Origin: Monomorium pharaonis
Taxonomy: Eukaryota; Arthropoda; Insecta; Hymenoptera; Formicidae
Length of the DNA stretch: 64,000 bases
Direction: 5' to 3'
Assembly (NCBI RefSeq): GCF_013373865.1
Contig: NC_050472.1
Span: 17,205,636 to 17,269,635, forward strand
Shown: positions 43,891 through 54,679 of the stretch, in pieces
Numbering within the stretch: position 1 is the stretch's first letter
Layout: the number at the start of each line of letters is the position of its first letter
Notes under the pieces: generated by a model
The model's input: the letters and a program-made list of their open reading frames with translations, nothing else
The model's database searches: none
What the model was told of the DNA's origin: nothing
Position numbers and translations under genes: made by a program

Positions 43891-45069
43891 ATTTGCTCAC
43901 ATCATAAGCTTCGCACCGACTGTGGTACCTTGCGCTTCCCGACCAATTATATGTTCCATCTATAATCCTTTATCTTTTTGTTACAATTGGAGCATTCGCC
44001 ACTTTTGTTTATACTTATACAATTTAAAAGCAAATCGCTGTTTCTACGAGCAGCCTGGTAGAGGCGCTAGACCGCGAATCACATCTTGTATTAACAAATC
44101 GTAACGATTGAGTCATCGGCGCTAAAGCGCGATCTCGAATTGTGTTTACAAATTTTTAGCCACCAGGCGACACATTTTGTCTATCGCTGATAGCATGTGA
44201 ATTTCAAAAATTTCTTTTCCAGCGACTCCCCCTCTCCACACATCTCCTCTTATTATAATATCGTGTTGTAAGCCGATTACAACTATATCTATTAAAATTG
44301 CGACACGCATCTTCGAAAGACGTTGCAAGAAGCACCTCTTTCGAAAGACGCACAAGAATCCGCCGCGCTCACGGAAGCCCCAATTAACTTCCGTGAGATT
44401 ACAACAGCGCACTCGGAAGCAGTTCGTATCGCCCTAGAAATAGGCCCTACGCTGCAAAATCAAACCGCAAGGCTACCGCGTTCCGATGTCGAAACGCTTA
44501 GCCTCGCGGAAGCTATCGACGCCCGGTCACTGGCCCCTGAAATTGTGCCAGATATCATAATATATAAACGCGACCACGCCGTGACCGAGCGGAGAGTATC
44601 ATAACACGTGGCACGTGGAGGAGTCTACTTCTTCCTACAAGGATGGGTCTGGGGTAGGGGTCCTGGAAGCCGAATGTCTGAGGTTGACGTGACTTTGACT
44701 ACGTGCGGCCTGACACGTACGGCAATCCCAGGACTGCGATTTCCCGGATAACTGGTGTCCGGCCGCCGGGATCACTCGTACGTACTCAGAGGGGGGGTCT
44801 GGTGGCCGTATCGGCCGAGCCGCCTGAGGATAATTCGAGGTCTGGGCCAGGCGACGAACGTAGGTAGCTCAAGGAATCGCGACTGCGACCTTTTCAAAGC
44901 GGTCCCCTCAGCAGGCGGTGCCCGCTTTCTGGGAAGTTTATGGGGGTGGATGGATAGTCCCTACGGCGGCGGGTAAAGCGCCGGGGTGGTTGCAGAGGGG
45001 AGCGGTGCACTTGCACACGGCTCAAATGGACATGGTGCATTTGGACACGGTGCTTTATTTATGTTCACT
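43891..45069. other. unassigned; two unrecognised frames
   Basis: A plus frame 44323-44604 (93 codons, MQEAPLSKDAQESAALTEAP, hydrophilic) overlaps a minus frame 44146-44412 (ILIDIVVIGLQHDIIIRGDV). Neither is recognised and they exclude each other. 44620-45000 is GC-rich with no gene seen. At 45003-45058 there are units like GGCTCAAATGGACATGGTGC, related to the arms of the next foldback element. Confidence 0.35.
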
Positions 45070-45750
45070 TTATTACTGCGTCCCCTCAGGGTTTGCAGTC
45101 TCATCTTTATTCTAATTACATCTTCCTATCGATTTATCGAGATCTCGCTCCACCATTGTTCCTTCCTTCTTAACATCTTTCCTCTCGCTCTTTCCTGACG
45201 GACCACGTGTTCGCAGCGCATGCATTCCTAAACCCGTTACCGCCGTCCTTCTCTCCACTTTGCATCCTTCTCTTCTTTCGCACCCTTGTCTCCATCTGCC
45301 ATCCGCTTGCATCACCAACTTCACCAATCCTCTTCGTCTCTCTATCCCTTCGCTAATCACGGTCTCTTTCCACGTCTATCGATGTCTCGAATCTGTCGAT
45401 CACTCTTGCCGTCCACAGCGCCATCTGCCAGCTCCTCTGTACACTTTCTTCTCCGTCTCCACTCTCCAACTCTCTAACTCGCTTATCCACTGCCTCTCCG
45501 CTTCCGTTCGCTCCTGCGCATTGCCCTTTCTCCATAAACTTGCTGTCTCATCTTGTCACCTGCTCCAACTTCTTTCTCCATCTCTCCTGTCTCTCAACTT
45601 TTCTTCTCGGCCTTCCCTCTAATGCCCCATCCACTCTTCCTCCTCCACACACTTTCACCTCTTTTTTCACTTCCTATCCACTTTTTCACATCTATAATAC
45701 CACCAGCACTTTCTCAACCATCCTTCCACTCCGCCATCTTTTTCGTCTCC
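45070..45750. repeat. pyrimidine-rich tract, about 680 bp
   Basis: The plus strand is strongly C/T-rich (CTTC, TCTCC, CATC motifs) throughout; the minus strand gives Glu/Arg-rich frames (RVRELESGDGEESVQ). Strand-biased composition without clean periodicity. Could be a decayed LINE with purine-rich coding strand; not shown. It separates two sets of foldback arm units. Confidence 0.5.
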
Positions 45751-46366
45751 TGGACACGGTGCTTTTGGACACGATATCTTGCGCACGGTTCAAATGATCA
45801 CGGTGCATTTGCACACTATGCATTTGGACACAAAAGAAATTTCATTAAAAATTTACACCAGTTACATACACGCGTAAAATTTGGCTAACAGATATTTGCA
45901 CACGAAAAAATGCCCACCGTTTACTTAGACATGTAAAAGTTGCACACCATTAATTTGCACACCGCTCACTTGCGCACTATTCACTTGTACATCGTTCACT
46001 TGCCCACCACTCATTTGCACACCAATAAATGCGCACCGATCATTTGCACGTGGAAAGATGCACAATGATCATTTGCATACGGAAAGATGCGCACTGAGCA
46101 TTTGCACACGGAAAGATGTACACTGATCATTTGCACACGGAAAGATACGCACTGATCATTTGCACACTGAAAGATGTACACCAATCATTTGCACATCGTT
46201 CATTTGCACACCGTTCAGTTGCACACCGTTCTATTGCACACCGTTCAATTAAACGCATATTAAATATTTATACATTATGGCTGCGTTTACAATGTGTACA
46301 TGGGTTAGCGACTTGGACGGGGTGAGTGCGGGAGGGGGGCCAAAAGCTCCCCTTGCACTCCCCCCC

Positions 46367-46461
<95 letters not shown>

Positions 46462-46897
46462 GCATTCATTGCACCACATGGGTTTGCGACTTAAATGGTG
46501 TGCAATTGATCGGTGTGGAATTGAACGGTGTGCAATTGAACGATGTGCAACTGAGCTGTGTGCAAATAAACGGTGTCCAAAAGCATCGTGTCCAAATGAA
46601 TGGTGTGCAAATGATCGGTGTGCATCTTTCCGTGTGCAAATGATCGGTGCGCATTTTTCTGTGTGCAAATGATCGGTGTGTATTTCTGGGTGTGCAAATG
46701 AGTGGTGGGCAAGTGAACGGTGTGCAAGTGAATGGTGTGCAAGTGAGCGGTGTGCAAATGAATGGTGTGCAACTTTGACGTTTCTAAGTGAACGGTGGGC
46801 ATGTTTTTGTGTGCAAATATCCGGTGGTCAAATTTTACGTGTGCACATAACTGGTACATTTTTTATAAAATTTATTTTGTGTCCAAAAAGAAATGCA
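45751..46897. mobile_element. repeat-armed foldback element, subfamily C
   Basis: Arms about 45751-46250 and 46500-46890: inverted arrays of a 15-bp unit, TGTGCAAATGATCGG and variants. The outer 100 bp pair well (TTTGGACACAAAA.., ..CGTAAAATTTG.., GATATTTGCACAC). Cassette: CATGGGTTAGCGACTT at 46299-46314, a G/C hairpin, a pure (GT)n of about 90 bp (46369-46458), and CATGGGTTTGCGACTT at 46477-46492. The left arm appears longer, with extra units at 45003-45058. Target duplication not resolved. Confidence 0.75.
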
Positions 46898-47370
46898 GTA
46901 TATCCCGATCGGTTTACTAAACTGGTCTTTCCTTCCCGGTGTAGTGAATCGAGTATCCCAGAGCGTGCATTGAACGCCTAACCTAACACCACGATTCCGT
47001 CTCAAGCGCGCACTAAGCGTTTTCTTGGCCGTGCACTAAACGGCGATCCCACGCCTTACTCCCCGACACAATTTGCGGCTCGCGTACTGAGCAGGCAACA
47101 GACTTCGTCGTCGACTTCCCCATATTGAGAAGTACCGGCACGCGGACACATCCTCGGGAATGAGCAGCTGACATAAACGCGAACACGTTGTACTGCCAAA
47201 GGGGCCGCCAACCCGTGTCACGGAAAACCGAGCGCACTGACCAGGTCGATTGCCGCGAGTGACACCGCGCACGCGCCGTCACCGAGCCTTAGGATCATTT
47301 TCTGTGACACGCATTACCGTCGACCATTAGCAAACACCGCCTGCGCCTACCGCGCAGGACCGAGTGCGCA
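46898..47370. other. unassigned, GC-rich part may be LTR-derived
   Basis: 46980-47340 has the CpG-rich, GCGCACTGAG-type sequence seen inside the LTR at 2390-3394, but I could not define ends. Confidence 0.35.
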
Positions 47371-47890
47371 GAGTGAGGCCCGATTGCGCACATAAGCAAT
47401 TGGACACAGTAGTATTTCCTGATTGGACACAGATCCAATTGGACACGGACCCGATTGCGCACCGACCCGATTGCACACGACCCGTTTGCACACGGACCCG
47501 ATTGCACACGGACCCGATTGCACACCGACCCGATTGCGCACCGACCCGTTTGCACACAGACCCGATTGCACACGACACAATTCTGCATCGCCGAATAATG
47601 CAAAAACAATTTAGATAGCACAGAAAATTTTTATAAATATTTTACAAATTTATTTTTAAAAAACATTTTTTCGAAATTATATAATCGTTTTTCATAAATT
47701 ATTTAGAAATAATACAAAAATTATTATTAACAATATATAAAATATATTTTTAAAATGTATTAAAAAATATTTATAGTATATAAACTCGAAATATTTTTTA
47801 TATTTTTCGATTATAATAGCATAAATAATTATTTTTAATATTTTCATAAATATTTATCATAATTTTTTTATACTTTTTATACTTTTTTAT
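47371..47890. mobile_element. repeat-armed foldback element, subfamily A, copy 3 (truncated)
   Basis: Starts GAGTGAGGCCCGATTG, nearly identical to the inverted right end of the copy at 11416-12622. Arm 47379-47590 (16-bp units), then the AT-rich spacer in reverse orientation (47600-47890), where it stops before the cassette and second arm. A LINE-derived segment follows. Confidence 0.8.
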
Positions 47891-48500
47891 ACTTACACTA
47901 AAGATTTGGCTAAGGAGAGAGGTTACAAGTTTGTCTGGGTTAAATCGAGGCGCATTTCAGTCAGGCGCGACAATGGATCCCCGCTCATTTCTATTAACGC
48001 TGCTGCCGATCTGGCTCTTTTCGCGCGACTACCCTGTCTTTGTCGCACATCTCTCCGAAACTTTTTCCAATTATCTGGTGTTTATTCTTGCACTCTCTTC
48101 CACTTACTATCACCTCAGAGCCTTTTTTTTCCGCCTTCAAACTGCGTCTATATTACTACTTTAGCGCGAATGTATAAGTGCACCCATGCACAGTGATCCT
48201 CCGTAACGGGTCTCGTGTGCTACTTCTCTAGCTTACTCGATACTCGCCTGCTTTTTTTTACTTTAACCATAATTTAATCTAGTTTATATCTTAGCTAAGT
48301 CTATCGCTATTTTGTTACTAGTCATTCTTGCAAACTTATTCTTTTGTATGCTCACTGTATTGTTACTTAGCTTTAAGTTTACTATATCTATTTCTTATTT
48401 TTTATTTGCCTCATAGTTATCTAAGGCTTTAATAAACTAATCAATCAATCAATCAATCTCTCTTTCTCTCTCTCTCTCTCTATCTCTCTTTCTCTCGGAA
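47891..48500 (+). mobile_element. 5'-truncated non-LTR retrotransposon (LINE) end
   Basis: 47903-48030 reads DLAKERGYKFVWVKSRRI and ISINAAADLALF, resembling the C-terminal domain of the FP/PHD-type first protein of some insect LINEs. About 400 bp of AT-rich 3' tail follow, ending AATAAACT and (AATC)n at 48438-48458, a typical LINE tail, then a CT repeat. The second (RT) frame is absent, so it is a deleted copy or a non-autonomous derivative. Confidence 0.6.
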
Positions 48501-49029
48501 AGACCGGCGAAGTAGAGTGCATTCGTTTCCCTGTCACCGGATATAGTGCTCCAGTACGCTACGATTTATTAGCGCCGCTTCATAAAGTCTTGCGATAATT
48601 CTCCCGGCTTCGCGCATAGTCAATTCGCAAGAAATTCGGAGCGAACATTACTCGCATGTCATGCATCCGCTGCGTGATCGCCTCGCTGAGACTTGCCGCT
48701 CGAGATTTGTTGAGTGCGAGAAACCTTGCGTGAATTGTGATCTGCCTCGATGGCTCTTTGTAATCAAGCAGATTACATAATAAATGCAATTATCTTAACT
48801 AACACGAGACTCATTTACATCAGTTCATCTATCCTCAAGGCATCCCACTCATTGTCAGAGTACCACATGGAGTTTGAGCCAGTGCATTCTCAACTAGAAA
48901 GAGAAGTCTCGCCCGCGCTACGGAAGTTCGAGCCAGACCAGTGGAATATCAAACACATATAGAGTGTTTGAAAGCTGAGTTCTTTAGAGTTTGTTTTTTT
49001 AAATGTTCCATAAAGGACTTTCCTTGGAA
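48501..49029. other. unassigned
   Basis: A 69-codon minus frame 48580-48789 (KEPSRQITIHARFLALNKSR) is not recognised. No other support for a gene. Confidence 0.3.
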
Positions 49030-50790
49030 TTGAAAATTGAAGTTGAAGTGAAACAATGTTCTGTTATTGGAGGGGGTTAGTAAAAATTCTATTGAATTTC
49101 TTGATAATGCTCAAAGTGTTCTGGACTAGAATATTTGTGAACAATAAGACTATATCAAAGCTTACAAGAATGTCATTTTTTATTTTAATTTTCGTAATTT
49201 TATTCACAAAATCTATTGAATTTTTGATAATGAAATCATTGAGTTCAGTAAGTTCTTGGAGAGGTTTGGTGAGATAGCAGGCTATGGGTCCAACTTTCTT
49301 GATAAAAATGTGACGTAATGGCATTGATTTGTTATGAATCTAAAAAGACCACTTGGGGAATTAGATTTCTGAAAGTTTAAGGAAAAAAATCTGCACTTTT
49401 GAGAAGAGAAGTCGTTTTCTTCTCTATGCTGAAAATCGGATTGTGTTTAAGTTTTTTATTAACTCTGTGATTCAAGAGCATGGCCTTAATTTATTGCAGT
49501 AGTCGTTCATAATCACCATGGTGTTTCCTTTATCTGCTGAAAGAATTAAAATATTGCTATTCTGTTTCAGATTTTTGAGTGCTAAGCGTTCTTCTCTATA
49601 TTTTAATTGGGGAGTTTTACCTTCTGGAGGATATTGGCTGTTTGTCTTTTAATGTCATTACTTTTTTCAGGAGAGAGATAAAAAATAATCGTTTCAATTT
49701 AGCTGATAATTTCTTCCGTAAGAATGCTAGGGCGACTGCAAAATTAAGTCCTTTGGAAAGAACAGAAACTTCAAATGGAGATAGAGTTTGAGTGCTAAAA
49801 TTGTTCACTGTGTGAAAACTAGAGTTTGAACCTGAGGCCCCGATTTTGCAAACATTGCACAATAATGGCATTAAAGGTTGTACTAAGATGATTCACCATA
49901 ACGCAACAGTTTTGTCAGAATATAATTCTTAAATAATATTTGTTAAAGATTAGACAAATATTGAAACATAAAAGTTTTGCAATTATTTCAGCATTTAAAG
50001 TTATCATATTATAATCTTCAATATTTTCACAATATAATGCAGCAATAATGCAGCAATAATAATGTGCAATATTTGCAGCATTTAATCTTCAATATTTAAT
50101 TCAAAATTAATATCAAAAGATATTACAATAAATTTAACAAATATCGCTTATTCACTAGACATTTAATACAGATTAAAAAAGAGGCTTTGTCTGACAGATT
50201 AGTTGCGTCCGTTGGACAGTTAAATATCTCATTGATAGTAATAACGGTCAGAAACTCTAAAATCATAATGCACAAATATTAAAACATGCAATATTACACA
50301 TTTCATGTTTCAATATTTGTGCATCATAATTTAGGAATAATTGGGGAATAATTTGAGCCTTTTGTGCACAATTATATTTCTAAGTGTTTTAAACATGTTA
50401 CGATTGAAATATTTTTCTCAATTATTGCACACTTTATTTCTAAATTTAATTTTGCAAATGTGCTGTTAAGATGATTTGCCATATCGTTATTGTTATGTCA
50501 ACATATCATTTTAAAATTTAATTGTGCACATTCATTAATGTTTTATAAAAAGTGTAAATGTATCTACATCTATTTTCTCAACTATGCCCTCATAATAACG
50601 GATTATAAATCTTTTACAATTCTTTTGTCATCCAATTTTATAAATCTTTTCTTATCAGGGGGACTGATCTTGTCATACTTTTCTGTTTCCGTGTTCTCGA
50701 CTCAGTGGAACGAATGACTTGTTCGTATCCGATCCAGTGTTTGCCACAATTTTGAGTCCAAGAGAGAGAGAAAGAAGCAATTCAAGGAAC
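49030..50790 (-). pseudogene. Penelope-like element, copy 1 (RT fragment, with insertion)
   Basis: The minus strand carries the N-terminal part (LSPFEVSVLSKGLNFAVA near 49790-49740) and RT pieces at 49324-49064 (GPIACYLTKPLQEL, NDILVSFDIVLLFTNI: the VSFDVxxLFTN motif). Its outer end at 50662-50790 matches 56690-56815 (CCGATCCAGTGTTTGCCACA). An AT-rich insert separates the two. Frame breaks throughout. No GIY-YIG domain remains at this copy. Confidence 0.75.
49849..50661. mobile_element. AT-rich insertion inside Penelope copy 1
   Basis: About 810 bp absent from copy 2 at the same place (copy 2 reads CTGAGGACTGATC). Ends CCCCGATTTTGC... and ...TATCAGGGGG. Contains short palindromes around 50260-50340 (ATGCACAAATATT / AATATTTGTGCAT). 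No protein. Likely a MITE of unknown type. Confidence 0.55.
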
Positions 50791-50927
50791 TTTAAAAAAA
50801 TCTCATCTAGATTTTCTTTAGTTGCCGAGATTCTCTTTCTAACTAACTTCAACGATGTCTGTCGAAGAATACATTTCGCCTACAAGGACACAAGGACTTC
50901 CTTAATTTAGTAAATTGTTTAATCGAC

Positions 50928-51705
50928 CTATTATGAGTGAGGTAAAATTACTAACAATTTATATTGAAGTATTAAAATGTTAAAGTATATTAAAATAAGA
51001 TTAGCGCATTGCAAACTCCCCAAGAAAGTTTCAGATTATCGCGAAGTCTCAAGTGACGCATGCCTCGTGTGGTGCCGCCTGACCATTGCACCGGTCAACG
51101 CACCAGGCAACGCACTCTTTTCTATTGCTTAGCAACAATCATGCCTGCTGTGTCCGTTTATTACTGTGCGCAACTGGGACTCACTCGCGGCTATGATTAT
51201 ATATGGTCATGTCGAGGGCCCATTGCCTTTCCAGTATGTCTGTCTCGCGGCATTATTTAAGCGGCTGTTGATTAGCGGGCCACGGGTCAGTCAGCAATCA
51301 ATCATGCATATACGTATGTTCCCGCGAGTGAATGCTTAAGTTTTAAGCGGAACTTCATAGGAACTTCAGCGGAATAATCATCTTCCGGATCAGTAACTAA
51401 TCAAACACGCCATTACACGTGACCCGCGAGCAAGTGTTGAGTGCGGGACTTAAAATAATTATTGAAACCTAGCCGGGAGCACGAATCTCTCGAGCGAGCG
51501 ACCGAGCAACGCGCTAACATAGTGTTGCGCCGTATCTTATCACGACGCATGTAATACAACGCAGCATCTCCAATGACCGCGTGTGTTGAAAACCAAGATG
51601 TATGTGAAAGAAATAAACACTTTCTTATTTCAACATAAAAAGACGAGTGGCTTAGTGATTTGGGAACTTGGCCTTTCCTCCTTCCGCGAGTTTCAACTCC
51701 TTAGG
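50928..51705 (+). repeat. degenerate solo LTR
   Basis: Similar in order to the LTR at 5526-6303 in opposite orientation: TTATGAGTGAG start, GCATGCCTCGTG, CTTAGCAACAATCATGCC, ATTATATATGGTCATG, GGCATTATTTAAGC (TATA-like) and CCGCGAGTTTCAACTCC. Ends not sharp and no target duplication seen. Confidence 0.6.
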
Positions 51706-51715
51706 TAGAAAAAAT

Positions 51716-52030
51716 ACATTGTTGCATCGAAAGATGCAATAGACCTTAAAATAACTTTTCCGTGAAGGTTCTTTATTTTAGATTTGAAGCTTTCGCACCC
51801 ATTGACATTCTTTCTTATAGACAGGGTTTTCGAATACATGCCGCGTCTTGATACATTATTGCGCCAACGTTTGACAAACAATTTGCATCAGGGTTAGGAG
51901 CTCTGATACTGAATTTTCTTGGATTGTGATCGTCCCTATATATCTCTTCTTCTGATAGTGGGAGAAAGGAGTGGGAAAGCGCAAGGCGGTCACCCAAATT
52001 AATCAATTAAAATTAAAAATCAATTTTAAC
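51716..52030 (-). repeat. Penelope terminal (pLTR-like) fragment
   Basis: Matches the terminal regions at 54680-54970 (same orientation) and 58470-58770 (opposite). Shared: GGTTCTTTATTTTAGATTTGAAGC-like start, CAGGGTTAGGAGCTCTGATA, TATATATCTC (TATA-like) and TAATCAATTAAAA. Isolated here; 52031-52412 is AT-rich with no other feature. Confidence 0.6.
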
Positions 52031-52412
52031 TTTTTATTGAAAGCAATTTTTTTTATTAAAACAGTTAAATGCTTGCTAGGGATTTGCTATTTATAAAATT
52101 ATTTATTTAAACGAATAAATTTTTTTTTAAACAAATAAATGTTTTTCTGATAAAAAATAAATTAAGGTGTTGTCATTTTTTGTCAAAAATTTTTTATTTT
52201 TTATTTTTCAATCATTATTTACTTGGATTTTCTATAATATTTACTTAAAACCAATTGAACATAAGAAACTGTGTAGCGAAAAGAATATCTGACGGTGTTG
52301 CAATTTCTTTAGTTGAAATATTGTTTGCGGAAATTAAGTAAAATTGACTTTGTAATGCTGTCAGTAATTTGAGAAAATTTCGAATGTTATACGTTTTTTA
52401 AAATACATTTTT

Positions 52413-52696
52413 TTACAATTCCGTGTGATGGGATGGGAATTTCTTCAGCACCGCATGATAAAGGTTATAGAAAGCATAGCCACTAACTATCAGGATCCCC
52501 GCAAGAGCCAATCCAAAAATCCAGGATAAGAGATTGCCGTCTATTATGTTAGAAGTTTCTTTCCTTTTTCGTGCACTAATCTCTCCCAGTGTTGTACCTC
52601 TTCGCTCTTTCATGAGCTTCTTCATATTGGCAAGTTTCTCTCGTAATTCATCTACAGATTCGGCGATCTCTTCCATCGACTCTCCTATGGGTAGAT
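52413..52696 (-). CDS. terminal exon of a tail-anchored membrane protein (host gene, unidentified)
   Basis: Minus strand: acceptor TGTAAATTGCAG ends at 52697, then LPIGESMEEIAESVDELREK, a coiled-coil-like basic stretch (LANMKKLMKERRGTTLGEIS, ARKRKE), then one hydrophobic helix (WIFGLALAGILIVSGYAFYN) and a short tail ending SHHTEL, stop at 52413. Topology: cytosolic helix plus a single C-terminal anchor, as in tail-anchored proteins of ER or mitochondria. The frame is clean, the splice site strong and there is no sign of repeats, unlike everything else here. Upstream exons would lie to the right, but I could not find them before the Penelope elements. Family not recognised. Confidence 0.6.
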
Positions 52697-54509
52697 CTGC
52701 AATTTACATGATTATAATAGTATTGCATAATAACAAGGCATTCTTGATGAAATAAAGTTAATAAGTTCGTTTTTGTTACTCTCATAGAATTTTCAAAAAT
52801 CAATTTTTTGTATGTGCTTTTTAAAAAAAAATGTCATTATGTTACATAAATCTAATAATATTTTTATTTTACATTGCTCTTATTTTTTTCTACATAATAC
52901 AAAATAAATATAAATGTATAAAATCACTTAAAATTGTTTTTTTAAATAAAAGAATAAAAAATGTTTTTTTCTACAAAAATAATGATATGAAGTAAATGCA
53001 GCTCTAATAACAAATATTTATAAATACAAAATTTATTTATTATTACTTTTTGATATTAAAATTTTATATTCAGTAATATGGTTTTGTACATATTATTAAA
53101 TAATGTATATTATTATTGTTGTACCTCTGGTCACGTGACACTGATCGAGATTGCTGCTGACGACTTACTCGGAAACTCAGTGAAAACGCCGAGTTATGAG
53201 TTTAAAATATGTATATTTTCCTCGTTACAAACTAACACGTTACACTAATAGTAGTTTACTCGATTTCTTTTCGTTTTCATACTCGATATTTCGACTAATT
53301 GCCAAGTGGGCTCTTTCGGGTCCATATACCTGTGACCAAGGTCTGCCTAAATGGCTCTTGCTGTCTAAGCAATCTAAGCAATATTGCAATAATTGCTGTA
53401 ATATCGCAAGTACTCGATATAAATTAGGACAGGAACTTACAACACTGATATTACTCGATATATTAACTGGTGCAAAGGTCGGTCTTATACAGCATGCGGC
53501 ATGTATCATGTGACACTTTTAAAAGTATAATAATAATAAAAAATGTTTTATTTAAAAAAAGAACTTAACACTGCTAAGCAAAATAGCGAAATAGGGAAAT
53601 AACGATTTATTATAATATTAATAAATAATTGTTCATAAATGTTAATTTTTTATAATTATTGTTATTAATATTTTGGTACTTTCTAAATTGCAATCAGTGT
53701 ATTATCACGGATTGTAATACATAGCTTTTTTGACCGGTTTTAAGATAATCGTTCCCGGGAACGATTAATAACGTCATAAGTTCTATCTTAGCTTACTAGA
53801 CAAAAAACCAAAACCCATCCTATATTCGACCCGTTGACCAATCAAAGTCAATCAGTTTGTTAGGTAAGATGCGTTTGCTGTAAACGATTTGCGTTTTTGT
53901 AACGATCGATTTTTCATACTAAATAAAACTTAACGGTAAGTTAAGTAGACTCTCAAATGTATGTTATTACAGAAAAAAGTAGATCTGACTTTCAAATCTT
54001 TTTATACCGTCTTGATTTAGGCCTTGAGTAGATCTATTGCCTTCCCTTCTTCTCCTGATTTATATGGATTTGAAAGTCTGTTTTCTTGGTTTACGTTTCA
54101 TAAATGTAATTACGTGATGCAATTAAAAAATATAAGAATATTCTTTTTCTCTAATAGTTTCAGTCGTCAAGATTACAAATTTTGTCCAAAAAGTGTCACT
54201 TTAGTAATAATTTTTCGAGATTAGTAAAGAACCCTGATCTGATGAGCCAAAACAGGCTTCGAATTCGGATTTAGCAATCCCAAAAACATAAAAATATCAT
54301 GATCTAGTCCACCGGATACACTTTATTTGTGTACCTGTATAATTAAGGGATATTCACTGTCTTTTAGTGACTTTCATTTCAGAATTAGTGTATAAGCACT
54401 AAAAGATCAATGTACTTATTTCATTGATTGACAACCCAGATAGCACAGAGATGAACAGAAATTCACAAAGAAGTTATTTTAAAGAATGCTTGCAGAAGTA
54501 GAAAAATGA
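52697..54509. other. AT-rich; possible intron or upstream region of the host gene
   Basis: No further exon could be supported. 53140-53520 is GC-richer, with CACGTGACACT at one end and ATGTGACACT near the other. A 22-bp perfect palindrome lies at 53746-53767. Confidence 0.4.
53746..53767. repeat. 22-bp perfect palindrome
   Basis: Half-site TAATCGTTCCC followed directly by its reverse complement. Unusual GC centre in AT-rich DNA; could be a dimer-binding site. Confidence 0.6.
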
Positions 54510-54650
54510 ATACATGAAGAATTCTTGAGGAATTAGCCAGAATTAGCTCACTTTGAAGTATTTTTTAAAAGTTCATTGTAATGAATACTTCGCGATTTGT
54601 TATTTGAAGTATTTAGAGTAATCATAGAAAAGTCATTTTAAAGAATACTT
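54510..54650 (+). repeat. direct repeat flanking the Penelope pair, left
   Basis: GAATTAGCCAGAATTAGCTC, then TTGAAGTATTTTTTAA and CATTGTAATGAATACTTCG; matches 58760-58890 in the same orientation at about 75-80% by eye. Confidence 0.65.
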
Positions 54651-54679
54651 GCAAAAGAGAAAAATGAATACATGAAGAA

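Noticed and set aside
44146..44604. Gene on either strand at 44.1-44.6 kb
   Set aside because: Two overlapping frames on opposite strands, neither recognised; no splice or start context to choose between them.
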